Shown: positions 42,388-51,074, counted from the stretch's first letter. The stretch is 64,000 bases of DNA from Nocardioides thalensis (GCF_013410655.1 NZ_JACCFP010000001.1:3743501-3807500), one strand, 5' to 3'. Notes: generated by a model from the letters alone, not told the origin. Translations and numbers: made by a program.

Positions 42388-43011
42388 TTGGCACAGGGGA
42401 CGCGCAAGAAGGTCGTCGAGCGGAAGGGGTCGGGCCGCTCCGGCGGCTTCCCCGACTCCGCGGTCTGGATCCTCGCGCTCGGACTGCTGGTCGCGCTCGT
42501 GGTCGCGACCGTGATGTTCCTGGCGCCGGGCGACCTCGCCGACCTGGCACCGGGCGATGACGACGAGTCGCCGACGGCGAGCGCCGGCGCCGACGATGAC
42601 GACGACGGCGGCGGCGCCGGCGGTCCCTGGGACCCCTACGCCACCAGCACCTACGGAGGTCGCGCCGACACCGAGCAGGCGCGCGGCGACTGGGAGCCCG
42701 TCGTCGAGAGGTTCACCACCCGGTTCCTCGACCCGGAGTCGCGCGCGTGGCTCGCCGAGCTGCGACCGCTCGTGACCCGGCAGCTCTACGCCCGGCTGCG
42801 GCAGGTCGACCCCGCCAACGTCCCGTCCGGGCGCTTCGTCGCCGCCGAGGTGGTCGACTCCGGCGACACGGCTGCCGACGTCGACGTCGAGGTGCGCTCG
42901 CCCGGCGGTGCGTGGGTGCTCGGCGTCCGCGTCGTCGACCTGCCCGAGGACGGCGTGGGCTGGCGGGTCTACGGCTACGAGAACCGCACGGCCGAGGACG
43001 GTGACGCATGA
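42388..43011 (+). CDS. Single-pass membrane protein with NTF2-like domain
   Basis: 207 residues. TTG start one base after the upstream stop. N-terminal basic region, one helix (WILALGLLVALVVATVMFLA), a long acidic linker (DDDESPTASAG), then a soluble domain with WEPVVERFTTRFLDPESRAW, resembling TcpC/Mce-associated NTF2-like domains on the outer face. It overlaps the next gene in an ATGA. This suggests a complex with the secreted M23-EEP protein; the relation to conjugation machinery is inferred. Confidence 0.65.
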   Translation: MAQGTRKKVVERKGSGRSGGFPDSAVWILALGLLVALVVATVMFLAPGDLADLAPGDDDESPTASAGADDDDDGGGAGGPWDPYATSTYGGRADTEQARGDWEPVVERFTTRFLDPESRAWLAELRPLVTRQLYARLRQVDPANVPSGRFVAAEVVDSGDTAADVDVEVRSPGGAWVLGVRVVDLPEDGVGWRVYGYENRTAEDGDA

Positions 43012-43601
43012 GGACGCGCAGGACCGTGCTCGGCGTACTGGCCGGGCTCCTCGCCGTCGCGACCGTGGCCGGCTGCAGCGACAGCGGCGAGGACCCGGCC
43101 GCCGGGCCGACCACTTCCGCGTCGCCGTCCGAGCGGCCACCGGAGGTCGACGACGACCGCGAGGGAGAGCAGGTCAGCTGCCCGCCCGACGCGGCCGCGG
43201 CGACCGCCGAGGAGCAGCAGGTCGCACGCGTCGCCCGCTGCGCCGTGGTCGCCTACACCGAGTTCTCCTGGCGCGACCAGGACCACCGCGCGTTCCTCGA
43301 CCGGGTGGAGCCTTACGCGACCGAGGCGTTCGCGGCCGAGCTCCGCGAGCTGTTCGGCGAGGACGTGCCCGCCGAGGCGGCGGCCTGGGACGAGCTCGTG
43401 GCCGCCCGCACCCTGCAGCGCACGATCGTGCTCGACTCCGACGCCAGCCGCGCCGAGGGCGAGGGCTGGACCGTCACGGTCGACGTCGACACCGAGCGCC
43501 GTACCGAGGCCGACGACTGGGAGCCGTACGGCGAGCCGCGCACCCTCCGGGTGTCGGTCGTGCCCGACCGTGGCGGCTGGCTCGTCGCCGACATCTCCTG
43601 A
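43008..43601 (+). CDS. Lipoprotein with NTF2-like domain
   Basis: 197 residues. Signal and lipobox VATVAGC (Cys about residue 25), then a Ser/Pro/Asp linker and an NTF2-like domain (AYTEFSWRDQDHRAFLDRVE; ADDWEPYGEPRTLRVSVV). It probably sits on the outer face next to the preceding membrane protein. Last gene of the three-gene operon; a structured RNA candidate follows. Confidence 0.7.
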   Translation: MRTRRTVLGVLAGLLAVATVAGCSDSGEDPAAGPTTSASPSERPPEVDDDREGEQVSCPPDAAAATAEEQQVARVARCAVVAYTEFSWRDQDHRAFLDRVEPYATEAFAAELRELFGEDVPAEAAAWDELVAARTLQRTIVLDSDASRAEGEGWTVTVDVDTERRTEADDWEPYGEPRTLRVSVVPDRGGWLVADIS

Positions 43602-43615
43602 GCCGCGCCGGATTT

Positions 43616-43733
43616 CATCCGATGATTACCTGCGCCACATTCAGAAGTTTTCTTTCGTGAACTAGGGACAACACGCCCTCCGGCGCGGCATCATATTTCT
43701 TGCCCCGCCGGTGACCCGAGACGCCGGCGGGGC
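43616..43733 (+). ncRNA. Candidate structured RNA, copy B (TGACCCGAGACG loop)
   Basis: Follows the lipoprotein gene. CATCCG (43616-43621), a 5-bp pairing GCGCC/GGCGC (43632-43636 with 43682-43686), ATATTTCT, then a perfect 10-bp hairpin (43702-43711 with 43724-43733) with loop TGACCCGAGACG (43712-43723). The stem differs from copy A at several positions but pairs perfectly, i.e. compensatory changes. Direction unknown. Confidence 0.5.
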
Positions 43734-43735
43734 TT

Positions 43736-43778
43736 CCAACGCCCGCGACGCCGCCCCACACGGCATCGCGGGCGTTGG
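43736..43778. terminator. 13-bp hairpin after RNA copy B
   Basis: Perfect stem CCAACGCCCGCGA / TCGCGGGCGTTGG (43736-43748 with 43766-43778), loop of 17 nt. There is no T-run, but it sits between convergent transcripts, so it may act as a bidirectional terminator. Confidence 0.5.
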
Positions 43779-43809
43779 TCGTTCTCGGGCCCTCCGGACG
43801 CGCCGGTCC

Positions 43810-44073
43810 TCAGTGCCCGAGCGCGGCGGCGCGCGGGTCGCGGTGGCTGCGCCAGGCCCCGCCGGCGATGCCGGCCAGGATCACCAACGCGGCGCCGCCG
43901 GCGATCAGCCCGAGGGTGTCCTCGCGGCCGGCCGTCGTGGTCGCCATCTCGGCGCGCTGCTCGGACCCACCCTCGCCGCGCTCCTCCGCGGCCGCGGCCG
44001 GTGCGGCGGCCACGGCCCCGAGGAGCGCGAGCAGCACGAGCAGGGCCGCGAGCGCGCATCGTAGGGAGGTCAT
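43810..44073 (-). CDS. Small secreted/membrane protein
   Basis: 87 residues. Signal-like N-terminus (MTSLRCALAALLVLLALLGA) ending at AAPAAAAEE, a short acidic/polar stretch, then a hydrophobic C-terminal helix (LGLIAGGAALVILAGIAGGA) and a basic tail. The layout resembles a small anchored surface protein. Function unknown. Confidence 0.65.
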   Translation of the reverse strand: MTSLRCALAALLVLLALLGAVAAAPAAAAEERGEGGSEQRAEMATTTAGREDTLGLIAGGAALVILAGIAGGAWRSHRDPRAAALGH

Positions 44074-44188
44074 GTCGTCACAATGCCCCGACCCGCCGGA
44101 ATGATCTCGTTTGCGATCAGCGTGATCAGAATGCCGATGACGGGCACGTCGCCTTGAGTCGGCGCCCGGCGTCGACAAGAGTCGAGAA

Positions 44189-45619
44189 GTGTTCCCCCAG
44201 TTCGAGGTCGCGACCCGGCTTCGCCCGGTCGCCGTCGTCGGCACCGTCTCCTTCTCGGAGGAGTACGACGCCGCGGTCCCCCGCTCCGCCTCAGCTCCCA
44301 CGCCGCACCCGGCGCCGTACGCCGCCGTCGAGGTGGACCTCACCGGCGACGCGCCGGCGGGCCGGCTGTCGCTGGCCCTGGCGGCGGCTGACGGGACCAG
44401 GCTCGCGGTGCGCCTGGAGCCCAAGCGTCGCGACGCCGACCTCGAGGTGACGACCGGCGGCGAGTCGACGGTCCACCGCAGCCGGCGCCACGGTCGGGCG
44501 CCGGTCTCACCGACCCGGGTCGGGCTCGCGCTCACCGGCACCCACGTCTCCGCGCTCACTGAAGAGCGCGGGCACTGGGTCGTGCGGGCGCGGGTCGGCC
44601 TGGAGGACCTCGGCGTCGACGTCCGCGACCTCGGCTGGCTCGCCACCCTGGAGAGCAGCTGGTCGTGGTCGGGGGACGACGGCCCCGCCCCGGTGTCCGG
44701 CTGGCGGGCGGGCGGGTTCGGCCGGCTGGGCCTGCGCGACCTGCGGCTGGTCACCGAGCGCGACGGCTCGCCGTACCGCCCCGACGGGCCCGACGGCCCC
44801 GTGCTGCTGACGGCGACCAGCGCCGGCCCCGGATTCTTCGACACGGCGCACACGTCCGTCTGGTCCATCGATCCCGACACCCCCGAGCTGCGCCATCTCA
44901 GCGACCTGTTCTTCGAGCGACCCGACGCGCCGGGGGGCTACGGCGACCACGCCACGCACCTCGTGCGCGACGGCGACCGCTGGCTGGTCGCGACGTCGAC
45001 CTGGGGCGACTTCGACCCGCGGGCCAAGGATGCGTCGATGCGCATCACGCTGGCCGAGACCGGCGCGGACCTGCTCACCGGCCGCCACCGGCTGCCGACC
45101 CGCGAGCTCGCCGTGCCGACCGACGGGCTGGCGTCGGTCGGCGTCTGGGACCCGCACCTGGTGCACACGGGCACCGAGTGGCTGGTGGGGTTCGTCAGCG
45201 CGCGCCGCTTCTTCGACTTCCACCCGGCGTACGCCGCCGGGCCGTCCCTCGACGACCTGACGCTGCGCGGCGCGGTCACCGACCGCACCGCGACCGAGGG
45301 GACGACGATCCTCCCGCACGGCGACGGGTGGCTGCTGCTGGCCAGCGACGGGCCGGACAACCCGCGGGGGCGGCGCGCGCAGTACCCGGTGTTCGCCCTC
45401 AACGGTGCGCTCCACCAGACGGGCACGCTGCGGGCGCCGTACCCGACGAACATCCCGTGGCCCACGCTCGTGCCGCCCGCGCCCGGCGGCGCGACCGGTC
45501 GCGGCTCCGGCGAGTGGTGGCTGGTGACCTTCGACGGGACGCGCTACGGAGGCGCGCTACCGGGCTACGGCACGCACGGCGACGTTGTGCTGCTGCGCGG
45601 TGTGGAGGAGGCGGACTGA
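44189..45619 (+). CDS. Glycosyl-hydrolase-like beta-propeller protein (GH43/GH32-type fold)
   Basis: 476 residues, GTG start. No signal peptide. The C-terminal ~280 residues repeat TW-D-x-H/Asp-bearing strands: VWSIDPDTPELRHLSD, WLVATSTWGDFDPRAKD, SVGVWDPHLVHTGTEWLVGF and TILPHGDGWLLLASDGPDN, like five-bladed propeller enzymes. The N-terminal part is polar. The catalytic acid pattern is not clear, so the enzyme class is uncertain. Confidence 0.55.
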   Translation: MFPQFEVATRLRPVAVVGTVSFSEEYDAAVPRSASAPTPHPAPYAAVEVDLTGDAPAGRLSLALAAADGTRLAVRLEPKRRDADLEVTTGGESTVHRSRRHGRAPVSPTRVGLALTGTHVSALTEERGHWVVRARVGLEDLGVDVRDLGWLATLESSWSWSGDDGPAPVSGWRAGGFGRLGLRDLRLVTERDGSPYRPDGPDGPVLLTATSAGPGFFDTAHTSVWSIDPDTPELRHLSDLFFERPDAPGGYGDHATHLVRDGDRWLVATSTWGDFDPRAKDASMRITLAETGADLLTGRHRLPTRELAVPTDGLASVGVWDPHLVHTGTEWLVGFVSARRFFDFHPAYAAGPSLDDLTLRGAVTDRTATEGTTILPHGDGWLLLASDGPDNPRGRRAQYPVFALNGALHQTGTLRAPYPTNIPWPTLVPPAPGGATGRGSGEWWLVTFDGTRYGGALPGYGTHGDVVLLRGVEEAD

Positions 45620-45635
45620 TCCAGGCTGAGCGGGG

Positions 45636-45821
45636 TCAGTCGCGCGGGTCGGCGTAGTCCGACCACTTGTCGAGGTCCTCCGGGACCTCGGCGTCCCGCT
45701 TCTCCGAGGAGTCGTCACCGTGGAGCTCGCGTGCGAGCGCCCCGATGTCCACCTCGTGAGTGCGGTACTTCAGGTCGCGTGCGACCTTCGTCTGCTTGGC
45801 TTTCGCTCGGCCGCGGCCCAT
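45636..45821 (-). CDS. DUF3073 domain-containing protein
   Basis: 61 residues. MGRGRAKAKQTKVARDLKY with YRTHEVDIGALARELHG and a terminal WSDYADPRD is a DUF3073 sequence, an actinobacterial protein of unknown function, usually encoded near purM (Rv0810c in Mycobacterium tuberculosis). Confidence 0.92.
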   Translation of the reverse strand: MGRGRAKAKQTKVARDLKYRTHEVDIGALARELHGDDSSEKRDAEVPEDLDKWSDYADPRD

Positions 45822-45961
45822 AGGGTCCAGCCCCCTCGCACACTTGGCCGGGGCGCCTGTCCCCGGGCTACTGGTTACTCAATCTCGTGGGGACAACGCT
45901 ACCTGTTAGGTGGGTGTTCCCGCACGTCGGGCGGCGCGTTGGGCCGTGTTTCGTGCGTCTC

Positions 45962-47032
45962 CTACCAGCCGGGGTGCTGGCCGACGAGGTTGACCGACCC
46001 CTGCTGCTGCGGATCGACCACGACCTCGCCCGCGACCCAGGCGTCGATCCCGTGGTCGGCGAGGCGCGCCAGAGCGGTGTCGACGGAGTCGGGCGCGGTC
46101 AGCGCGACCATGCCGACGCCGCAGTTGAGCGTGGCCTCGAGGTCGGGCTGGGAGACGTCGCCGACCTGGCGGACCAGGTCGAAGACCGGGCCGGGCGTCC
46201 AGGTGGTCCGGTCGATCGTGGCCGCGAGCTCGACCGGCATCACCCGGGCGAGGTTGTTGGCCAGGCCGCCGCCCGTGACGTGGGCCATCGCGTGGGTCTC
46301 GGTCTCTCGGGCGAGGGCCAGGCCGGCCTTGGTGTAGATCCGGGTCGGCTCGAGGAGCTCCTCGCCGAGCGTGCGGCCGAGCTCGTCGACCTGCCGGTCG
46401 ACGGTCCACCCGGCCTGGGTGAAGAAGACGTGCCGGGCCAGGGAGTAGCCGTTGGAGTGCAGGCCGCTCGCCGCCATCGCGATGACGACGTCGCCCGGGC
46501 GGACCCGGCCGGGGCCGAGCAGGCCGTCGGCCTCCACCACGCCGGTGGTGGCGCCGGCGACGTCGTACTCGTCGGGCGCGAGGAGGCCGGGGTGCTCCGC
46601 GGTCTCGCCGCCGACGAGCGCGCAGCCGGCCTCGACGCAGGCCTCGGCGATGCCCTTGACGATCGCGGCGATCCGCTCGGGCACGACCTTGCCCGTGGCG
46701 ATGTAGTCGGTCATGAACAGCGGCTCGGCGCCGCAGACGACCAGGTCGTCGACGACCATGCCGACCAGGTCGAAGCCGATCGTGTCGTGCTTGTCCATCA
46801 TCTGCGCGACCGCGACCTTGGTGCCGACGCCGTCGGTCGAGGTGGCCAGCAGCGGCCGCTTGTACGACGTCAGCGCGCTCGCGTCGAAGAGGCCGGCGAA
46901 CCCGCCGAGCCCGCCCACCATCTCGGGCCGACGCGCCTTCTCGACCCAGGTCTTCATCAGGTCGACCGCGCGGTCGGCGGCGTGGATGTCGACGCCGGCC
47001 TGGGCGTAGGCGTTGCCTTGGTTGTCGGTCAA
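45962..47032 (-). CDS. purM: Phosphoribosylformylglycinamidine cyclo-ligase
   Basis: 356 residues, full length. TTG start (MTDNQGNAYAQAGVDIHAAD) with AAGGA at 6 bp. GVDIHAADRAVDLM, LLATSTDGVGTKVAVAQM and DLVVCGAEPLFMTDYIATG are PurM landmarks. It uses ATP to close the imidazole ring of FGAM to AIR. It lies 9 bp downstream of purF on the same strand. Confidence 0.96.
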   Translation of the reverse strand: MTDNQGNAYAQAGVDIHAADRAVDLMKTWVEKARRPEMVGGLGGFAGLFDASALTSYKRPLLATSTDGVGTKVAVAQMMDKHDTIGFDLVGMVVDDLVVCGAEPLFMTDYIATGKVVPERIAAIVKGIAEACVEAGCALVGGETAEHPGLLAPDEYDVAGATTGVVEADGLLGPGRVRPGDVVIAMAASGLHSNGYSLARHVFFTQAGWTVDRQVDELGRTLGEELLEPTRIYTKAGLALARETETHAMAHVTGGGLANNLARVMPVELAATIDRTTWTPGPVFDLVRQVGDVSQPDLEATLNCGVGMVALTAPDSVDTALARLADHGIDAWVAGEVVVDPQQQGSVNLVGQHPGW

Positions 47033-47041
47033 CGTCGTTCC

Positions 47042-48496
47042 TTACGGGTTGTTGAGGACGGGCAGCGCCTCGCGCGGCGCGGCGATCGTCGCCTCGAGCA
47101 GGTGCTTGCCGAGGAGGCTCTCGTCGGGCAGCGGGATCGGGTAGTCGCCCGTGAAGCAGGCCGTGCAGAGGCTGCTGGCCGGCTGGTCGGTCGCCTCGAT
47201 CATCCCGTCGAGCGAGATGTAGCCGAGGCTGTCGGCTCCGATGCTCGCCGCGATCTCGTCGACGTCGAGCCCGTTGGCGATCAGCTCGGCGCGGGTGGCG
47301 AAGTCGATGCCGTAGAAGCAGGGCCACTTCACCGGCGGGCTCGAGATCCGCACGTGCACCTCGGTCGCGCCGGCCTCGCGGAGCATCCGGACCTGGGCGC
47401 GCTGGGTGTTGCCGCGCACGATCGAGTCGTCGACCACCACGATCCGCTTGCCGCGGATCATGTGCTCGAGGGCGTTGAGCTTGAGCCGGATGCCCAGCTG
47501 ACGCAGGGTCTGGCTCGGCTGGATGAAGGTGCGGCCGACGTACGAGTTCTTCACGAAGCCCTGGCCGAACGGGATGCCCGACTCCTCGGCGTAGCCGGTG
47601 GCGGGCGGAGTGCCGGACTCGGGGACGGGGATGACCAGGTCGGCGTCGACCGGGAACTCGCGGGCGAGCTGGCGGCCCATCTCGACGCGTGCCTCGTGGA
47701 CGCTGCGGCCGGCGATGTTGGCGTCGGGCCGGGCGAGGTAGACGTACTCGAACACGCACCCCTTGCGCTGGGGTTGGGCGAACTTGTGGGATCGCAGGCC
47801 GGACTCGTCGATGACGATGAGCTCGCCCGGTTCGATCTCGCGCACCACGCTCGCGCCGACGGTGGCCAGGGCGGCGTCCTCGCTCGCGACGACCCAGCCG
47901 CGGTCGAGGCGGCCGAGCACCAGCGGCCGGATGCCCTCCGGGTCGCGGGCGGCGTACAGCGTGTCCTCGTTCATCCAGACGAACGAGAACGCGCCCCTGA
48001 TCTGCGGCAGCAGCTCGAGGGCCCGCTGCTCCAGCGAGACGTCGGGGTGGTGCGCGAGCAGCGCCGTCACCAGGCTGGTGTCGTTGGTGGTCGCCTCGAG
48101 CTGTTGGGCGTGGATGTCGAGCTCGTCCTCGTCGCTCGGCAGGTCGGTGACCATCTGCGCGAGGTCGGCGGTGTTGACCAGGTTGCCGTTGTGGCCGAGG
48201 GCGATCGAGCCGTGCGCGGTCGGGCGGAACGTCGGCTGGGCGTTCTGCCAGGTGCTGCCGCCGGTGGTGGAGTAGCGGCAGTGGCCCACCGCGAGGTGGC
48301 CCGTGAACGACTCCAGGGTGTTCTCGTCGAACACCTGCGAGACCAGGCCCATGTCCTTGAAGACGAGGATCTGACGGCCGTTGCTGACCGAGATGCCGGC
48401 CGACTCCTGCCCGCGGTGCTGAAGGGCGTAGAGCCCGAAGTAGGTGAGCTTGGCTACGTCCTCACCGGGGGCCCACACGCCGAAGACTCCGCACAC
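47042..48496 (-). CDS. purF: Amidophosphoribosyltransferase
   Basis: 484 residues. MCGVFGVWAPGED at the N-terminus places the nucleophilic Cys2 after Met removal (Ntn hydrolase, no long propeptide). PRPP motif RIVVVDDSIVRGNTQRAQV and the terminal cysteines (SSLCTACFTG) likely bind Fe-S. Catalyses the first committed step of purine synthesis. The GTG start lies 72 bp downstream of a long palindrome. Confidence 0.96.
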   Translation of the reverse strand: MCGVFGVWAPGEDVAKLTYFGLYALQHRGQESAGISVSNGRQILVFKDMGLVSQVFDENTLESFTGHLAVGHCRYSTTGGSTWQNAQPTFRPTAHGSIALGHNGNLVNTADLAQMVTDLPSDEDELDIHAQQLEATTNDTSLVTALLAHHPDVSLEQRALELLPQIRGAFSFVWMNEDTLYAARDPEGIRPLVLGRLDRGWVVASEDAALATVGASVVREIEPGELIVIDESGLRSHKFAQPQRKGCVFEYVYLARPDANIAGRSVHEARVEMGRQLAREFPVDADLVIPVPESGTPPATGYAEESGIPFGQGFVKNSYVGRTFIQPSQTLRQLGIRLKLNALEHMIRGKRIVVVDDSIVRGNTQRAQVRMLREAGATEVHVRISSPPVKWPCFYGIDFATRAELIANGLDVDEIAASIGADSLGYISLDGMIEATDQPASSLCTACFTGDYPIPLPDESLLGKHLLEATIAAPREALPVLNNP

Positions 48497-48568
48497 GGTC
48501 CCCAGCCTAGCGGCGGGAGGGCCTCAGTCCGGATTCCTGGACGGCGTGGGATCGGCCACGCGCGTGGG

Positions 48569-48646
48569 GTAACTCAGTGTTACGACCGCTCCCTCGGCGC
48601 TGTGACCGGTCACAGCACCGAGGGAGCGGATCTAACACTGAGTTAC
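48569..48646. repeat. 78-bp near-perfect palindrome upstream of purF
   Basis: Symmetric around 48607/48608 with no spacer; 35 of 39 base pairs match. Outer arms are GTAACTCAGTGTTA / TAACACTGAGTTAC, each itself a TAAC-N5-GTTA dyad, and the centre is GCTGTGACCGGTCACAGC. Between them GCTCCCTCGG pairs with CCGAGGGAGC. It lies between purF and the dipeptidase gene, both read leftward. Confidence 0.8.
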
Positions 48647-48660
48647 AGCACCGCCGCCGC

Positions 48661-50031
48661 TCACCCGCCCAGGTTGCGCAGCAGGAGCGCCTCGGCCAGC
48701 AGCACCTTCTCGAACTCGGCGAGATGGAGGCCCTCGTTGGGGCCGTGCGCGCGGGTGTCGGGGTCCTCGACGCCGGTGACCAGCACGGAGGCCCCGGGGA
48801 AGTTCTCGAGGAAGTCGGCGATGAACGGGATCGAGCCGCCGACGCCCATGTCGACCGGCGCGGTGCCCTCCCAGGCCTCGGTGAAGGCGGCGCGCGCGGC
48901 GTCGTACGCCGGCCCGGTCGGGTCGATGGCGATCGGCTCGCCGGTGTCGACGACCTTCGTGCTCAGGTGGGCGCCCCAGGGGACGTGCTTCTCGAGGTGC
49001 TCCTGGAGGCGGGCGACGGCGTTCTCGCTGGTGTCGCCGGGCGCGATCCGGACCGTGACGCGCGCCCGCGCCATCGGGACCAGGGTGTTGGACGCGCCCT
49101 CGACCTTCGGGGCGTCGAAGCCGGTGACGGTGATCGCGGGCTGGGTCCACATCCGCTCGACGGTGGAGCCGCTGCCGACCCACTCGAGGCCCTCGATGGC
49201 GCCGGACTCGGCGCGGAGCCGCTCCTCGGGATACTCGACGTCGGCGGCCGGGCCGCTCACCAGGCCGTCGACGGCCGGCGAGCCGTCGGGCGCCCACAGC
49301 GAGTCGAGCATCCGGACCATCGCCATGATCGCGTCGGGCGCGAGCCCGCCCCACATGCCGGAGTGGACCGCGTGGTCGAGCGTGCGCACCTCGACGTCGA
49401 CCCGGATCAGGCCGCGGAGGCTGGTGGTGAGCGCCGGGACGCCGATGTCCCAGTTGCCGGAGTCGGCGATGACGATCACGTCGGCGGCCAGGCGGTCCTT
49501 GTAGGCCTCGAGCAGCTGCGGAAGGGTAGCCGAGGCCACCTCCTCCTCGCCCTCGATGAACAGCCGCAGGGTGACCGGGAGGTCGTCGCCGAACGCGCGG
49601 GCCGCGGCGAGGTGGGTCACGATGCCGGCCTTGTCGTCGGCGGCGCCGCGGCCGTAGAGCCGGACGTCGCCGTGGGCGTCGGCCCGCTCGGTCGGCTCGT
49701 ACGGGGGGCTGTCCCACTCGGCGTGGTCGTTCTCGGGCTGGACGTCGTGGTGGGCGTAGAGCAGCACCGTCGGCGCGCCCTCCGGGCCCTTCTTCTCGCC
49801 GACGATCGCGGGCGGGGCGCCGTCGTAGGCGCGGACGATCTCGGCGTCGAAGCCCTCGGCCGCGAACAGCTCCAGCGTCTTCTGGGCCGACTTCTCGACC
49901 TCGGACAGCCGGGCGGGGTCCGCGCTGACGGACTCGATGCGGACGAGGTCCTCGAGGTCGCTCCGGATGCCCGGGAGGGTGGCGGCGATGCGGGACTTGA
50001 GGTCGTCGGTCGTGAGGCGGCTCTGGCTCAT
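48661..50031 (-). CDS. M20-family dipeptidase
   Basis: 456 residues. YAHHDVQPEND (first metal His/Asp), YGRGAADDKAG (bridging Asp), LFIEGEEEVAS (catalytic Glu-Glu), SGMWGGLAP and a final HGPNEGLHLAEF (His/Glu) are the M20 zinc-peptidase set. Probably a cytosolic dipeptidase for general substrates. It lies upstream of purF on the same strand, separated by the palindrome. Confidence 0.92.
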   Translation of the reverse strand: MSQSRLTTDDLKSRIAATLPGIRSDLEDLVRIESVSADPARLSEVEKSAQKTLELFAAEGFDAEIVRAYDGAPPAIVGEKKGPEGAPTVLLYAHHDVQPENDHAEWDSPPYEPTERADAHGDVRLYGRGAADDKAGIVTHLAAARAFGDDLPVTLRLFIEGEEEVASATLPQLLEAYKDRLAADVIVIADSGNWDIGVPALTTSLRGLIRVDVEVRTLDHAVHSGMWGGLAPDAIMAMVRMLDSLWAPDGSPAVDGLVSGPAADVEYPEERLRAESGAIEGLEWVGSGSTVERMWTQPAITVTGFDAPKVEGASNTLVPMARARVTVRIAPGDTSENAVARLQEHLEKHVPWGAHLSTKVVDTGEPIAIDPTGPAYDAARAAFTEAWEGTAPVDMGVGGSIPFIADFLENFPGASVLVTGVEDPDTRAHGPNEGLHLAEFEKVLLAEALLLRNLGG

Positions 50032-50061
50032 GGCCTCAACCTACAAGCGGCCCCGCGGGAC

Positions 50062-50754
50062 TCAGCAAAGCGCGAGAGTACGGCGCGCGGAGGTGCCCAC
50101 CAGCGACAGCGGAACCACCAGGAAGACCACCGTAAGGGCGATCACGGTGGGCGTCACCGCGCCTGCCACCAGCATGAGCGAGACGCCGGTCAGCTTCACC
50201 GACACGGCGGCGACCATGCCGTACCAGGCGGCGACCCGAGCGGTGCGCCGGCTGTCGGTGACCCAGCGCTGCCCGACGAGCGTCAGCGCGAGGGCGGCCA
50301 GCCCACCGACGATGCCGAGGAACCCGACGACCTCGACCCCCGCGTCGAGCACGCGGTAGGCCGGCGAGTCGGGGTTGTGCCGGTGGCCAGCGATCTCGAG
50401 CCCGCCGTCCCACAGCAGCGGCTGGATGCCGAGCGCCACGAGCAGCAGCAGCGCCGTACGGCGGGCCGACGCGAGCGCGATGGTCGCCTGGAACCCCGGC
50501 GCCACCTCCGCCACGGTGCCGAAGTCGGCGACCGCCCGCTCCTCGGCCTCCGCCGGAGTGACGCCCGCGTCGACGTAGGCCTCCGCGGCGTCGTCGAGGT
50601 GGTCGGCCGCCTCGCGCACCAGGTCGCGCCGCGCCCGCCGGGGCCCGGCGAGGGCGGCGTCGAGGTCGGAGACATAGGTCGCGATGGACATCGGGCCCAG
50701 TCTGCGCCCGAAGGCGGCGGTCCGCATCGGGGACATCCCTGAGACCGCAGCCAT
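50062..50754 (-). CDS. HAAS-domain membrane protein (PadR-associated)
   Basis: 230 residues. ATG 50754 is coupled to the PadR stop (TGATG); ATG near 50691 (MSIATYVSDLDAAL) is an alternative. The N-terminal YVSDLDAALAGPRRARRDLV with EERAVADFGTVAEVAPGF is the HAAS-type domain found with PadR regulators; four or more membrane helices follow. Probably transduces a membrane signal with PadR. Confidence 0.75.
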   Translation of the reverse strand: MAAVSGMSPMRTAAFGRRLGPMSIATYVSDLDAALAGPRRARRDLVREAADHLDDAAEAYVDAGVTPAEAEERAVADFGTVAEVAPGFQATIALASARRTALLLLVALGIQPLLWDGGLEIAGHRHNPDSPAYRVLDAGVEVVGFLGIVGGLAALALTLVGQRWVTDSRRTARVAAWYGMVAAVSVKLTGVSLMLVAGAVTPTVIALTVVFLVVPLSLVGTSARRTLALC

Positions 50755-51074
50755 CAGGCCTCCCCGAGCACGCCGCCGACCACCGCGGTGAAGGTGCGCC
50801 ATTCGGCGCGGTGCGCCGCGAGCGCCTTCCGGCCGGCCCGGGAGAGCGTGTAGGTGCGGCGCCGCCGGCCGCCGACCTCGGCCCACGCGCTGTCGAGGTA
50901 GCCCGCGGCCTCGAGCCGCCGCAGTGCCGGGTAGACCGTGCCGGTCGGCAGGTCGAGCTCGCCGCCGCTGCGGACCTGGAGCGCCTCGATGATCGCGTAG
51001 CCGTGGAGCGGCTCCCCCTCCACGACGGCCAGGATCAGCGCGTCGAGGTGACCGCGGAGCACGTCTGCCTTCAT
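50754..51074 (-). CDS. PadR family transcriptional regulator
   Basis: 106 residues. MKADVLRGHLDALILAVVEG, HGYAIIEALQV and LPTGTVYPALRRLEAAGYLD form the PadR winged helix. The TGTAG-N5-CTACA dyad overlaps its own start, which fits autorepression, and a related half is seen upstream of the divergent exporter gene. It may repress the MMPL exporter. Confidence 0.9.
   Translation of the reverse strand: MKADVLRGHLDALILAVVEGEPLHGYAIIEALQVRSGGELDLPTGTVYPALRRLEAAGYLDSAWAEVGGRRRRTYTLSRAGRKALAAHRAEWRTFTAVVGGVLGEA

Noticed and set aside
39990-43601. Integrative conjugative element
   Set aside because: The NTF2-like pair resembles T4SS components, but no relaxase, coupling ATPase, integrase or att repeats were seen in the window.
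45887-49504. 1205-codon plus-strand open frame over purM/purF/dipeptidase
   Set aside because: It is the antisense of three strongly recognisable genes (purM, purF, M20 dipeptidase). The translation is low-complexity (Asp/Val/Arg-rich) with no motif, typical of GC-rich shadow frames.
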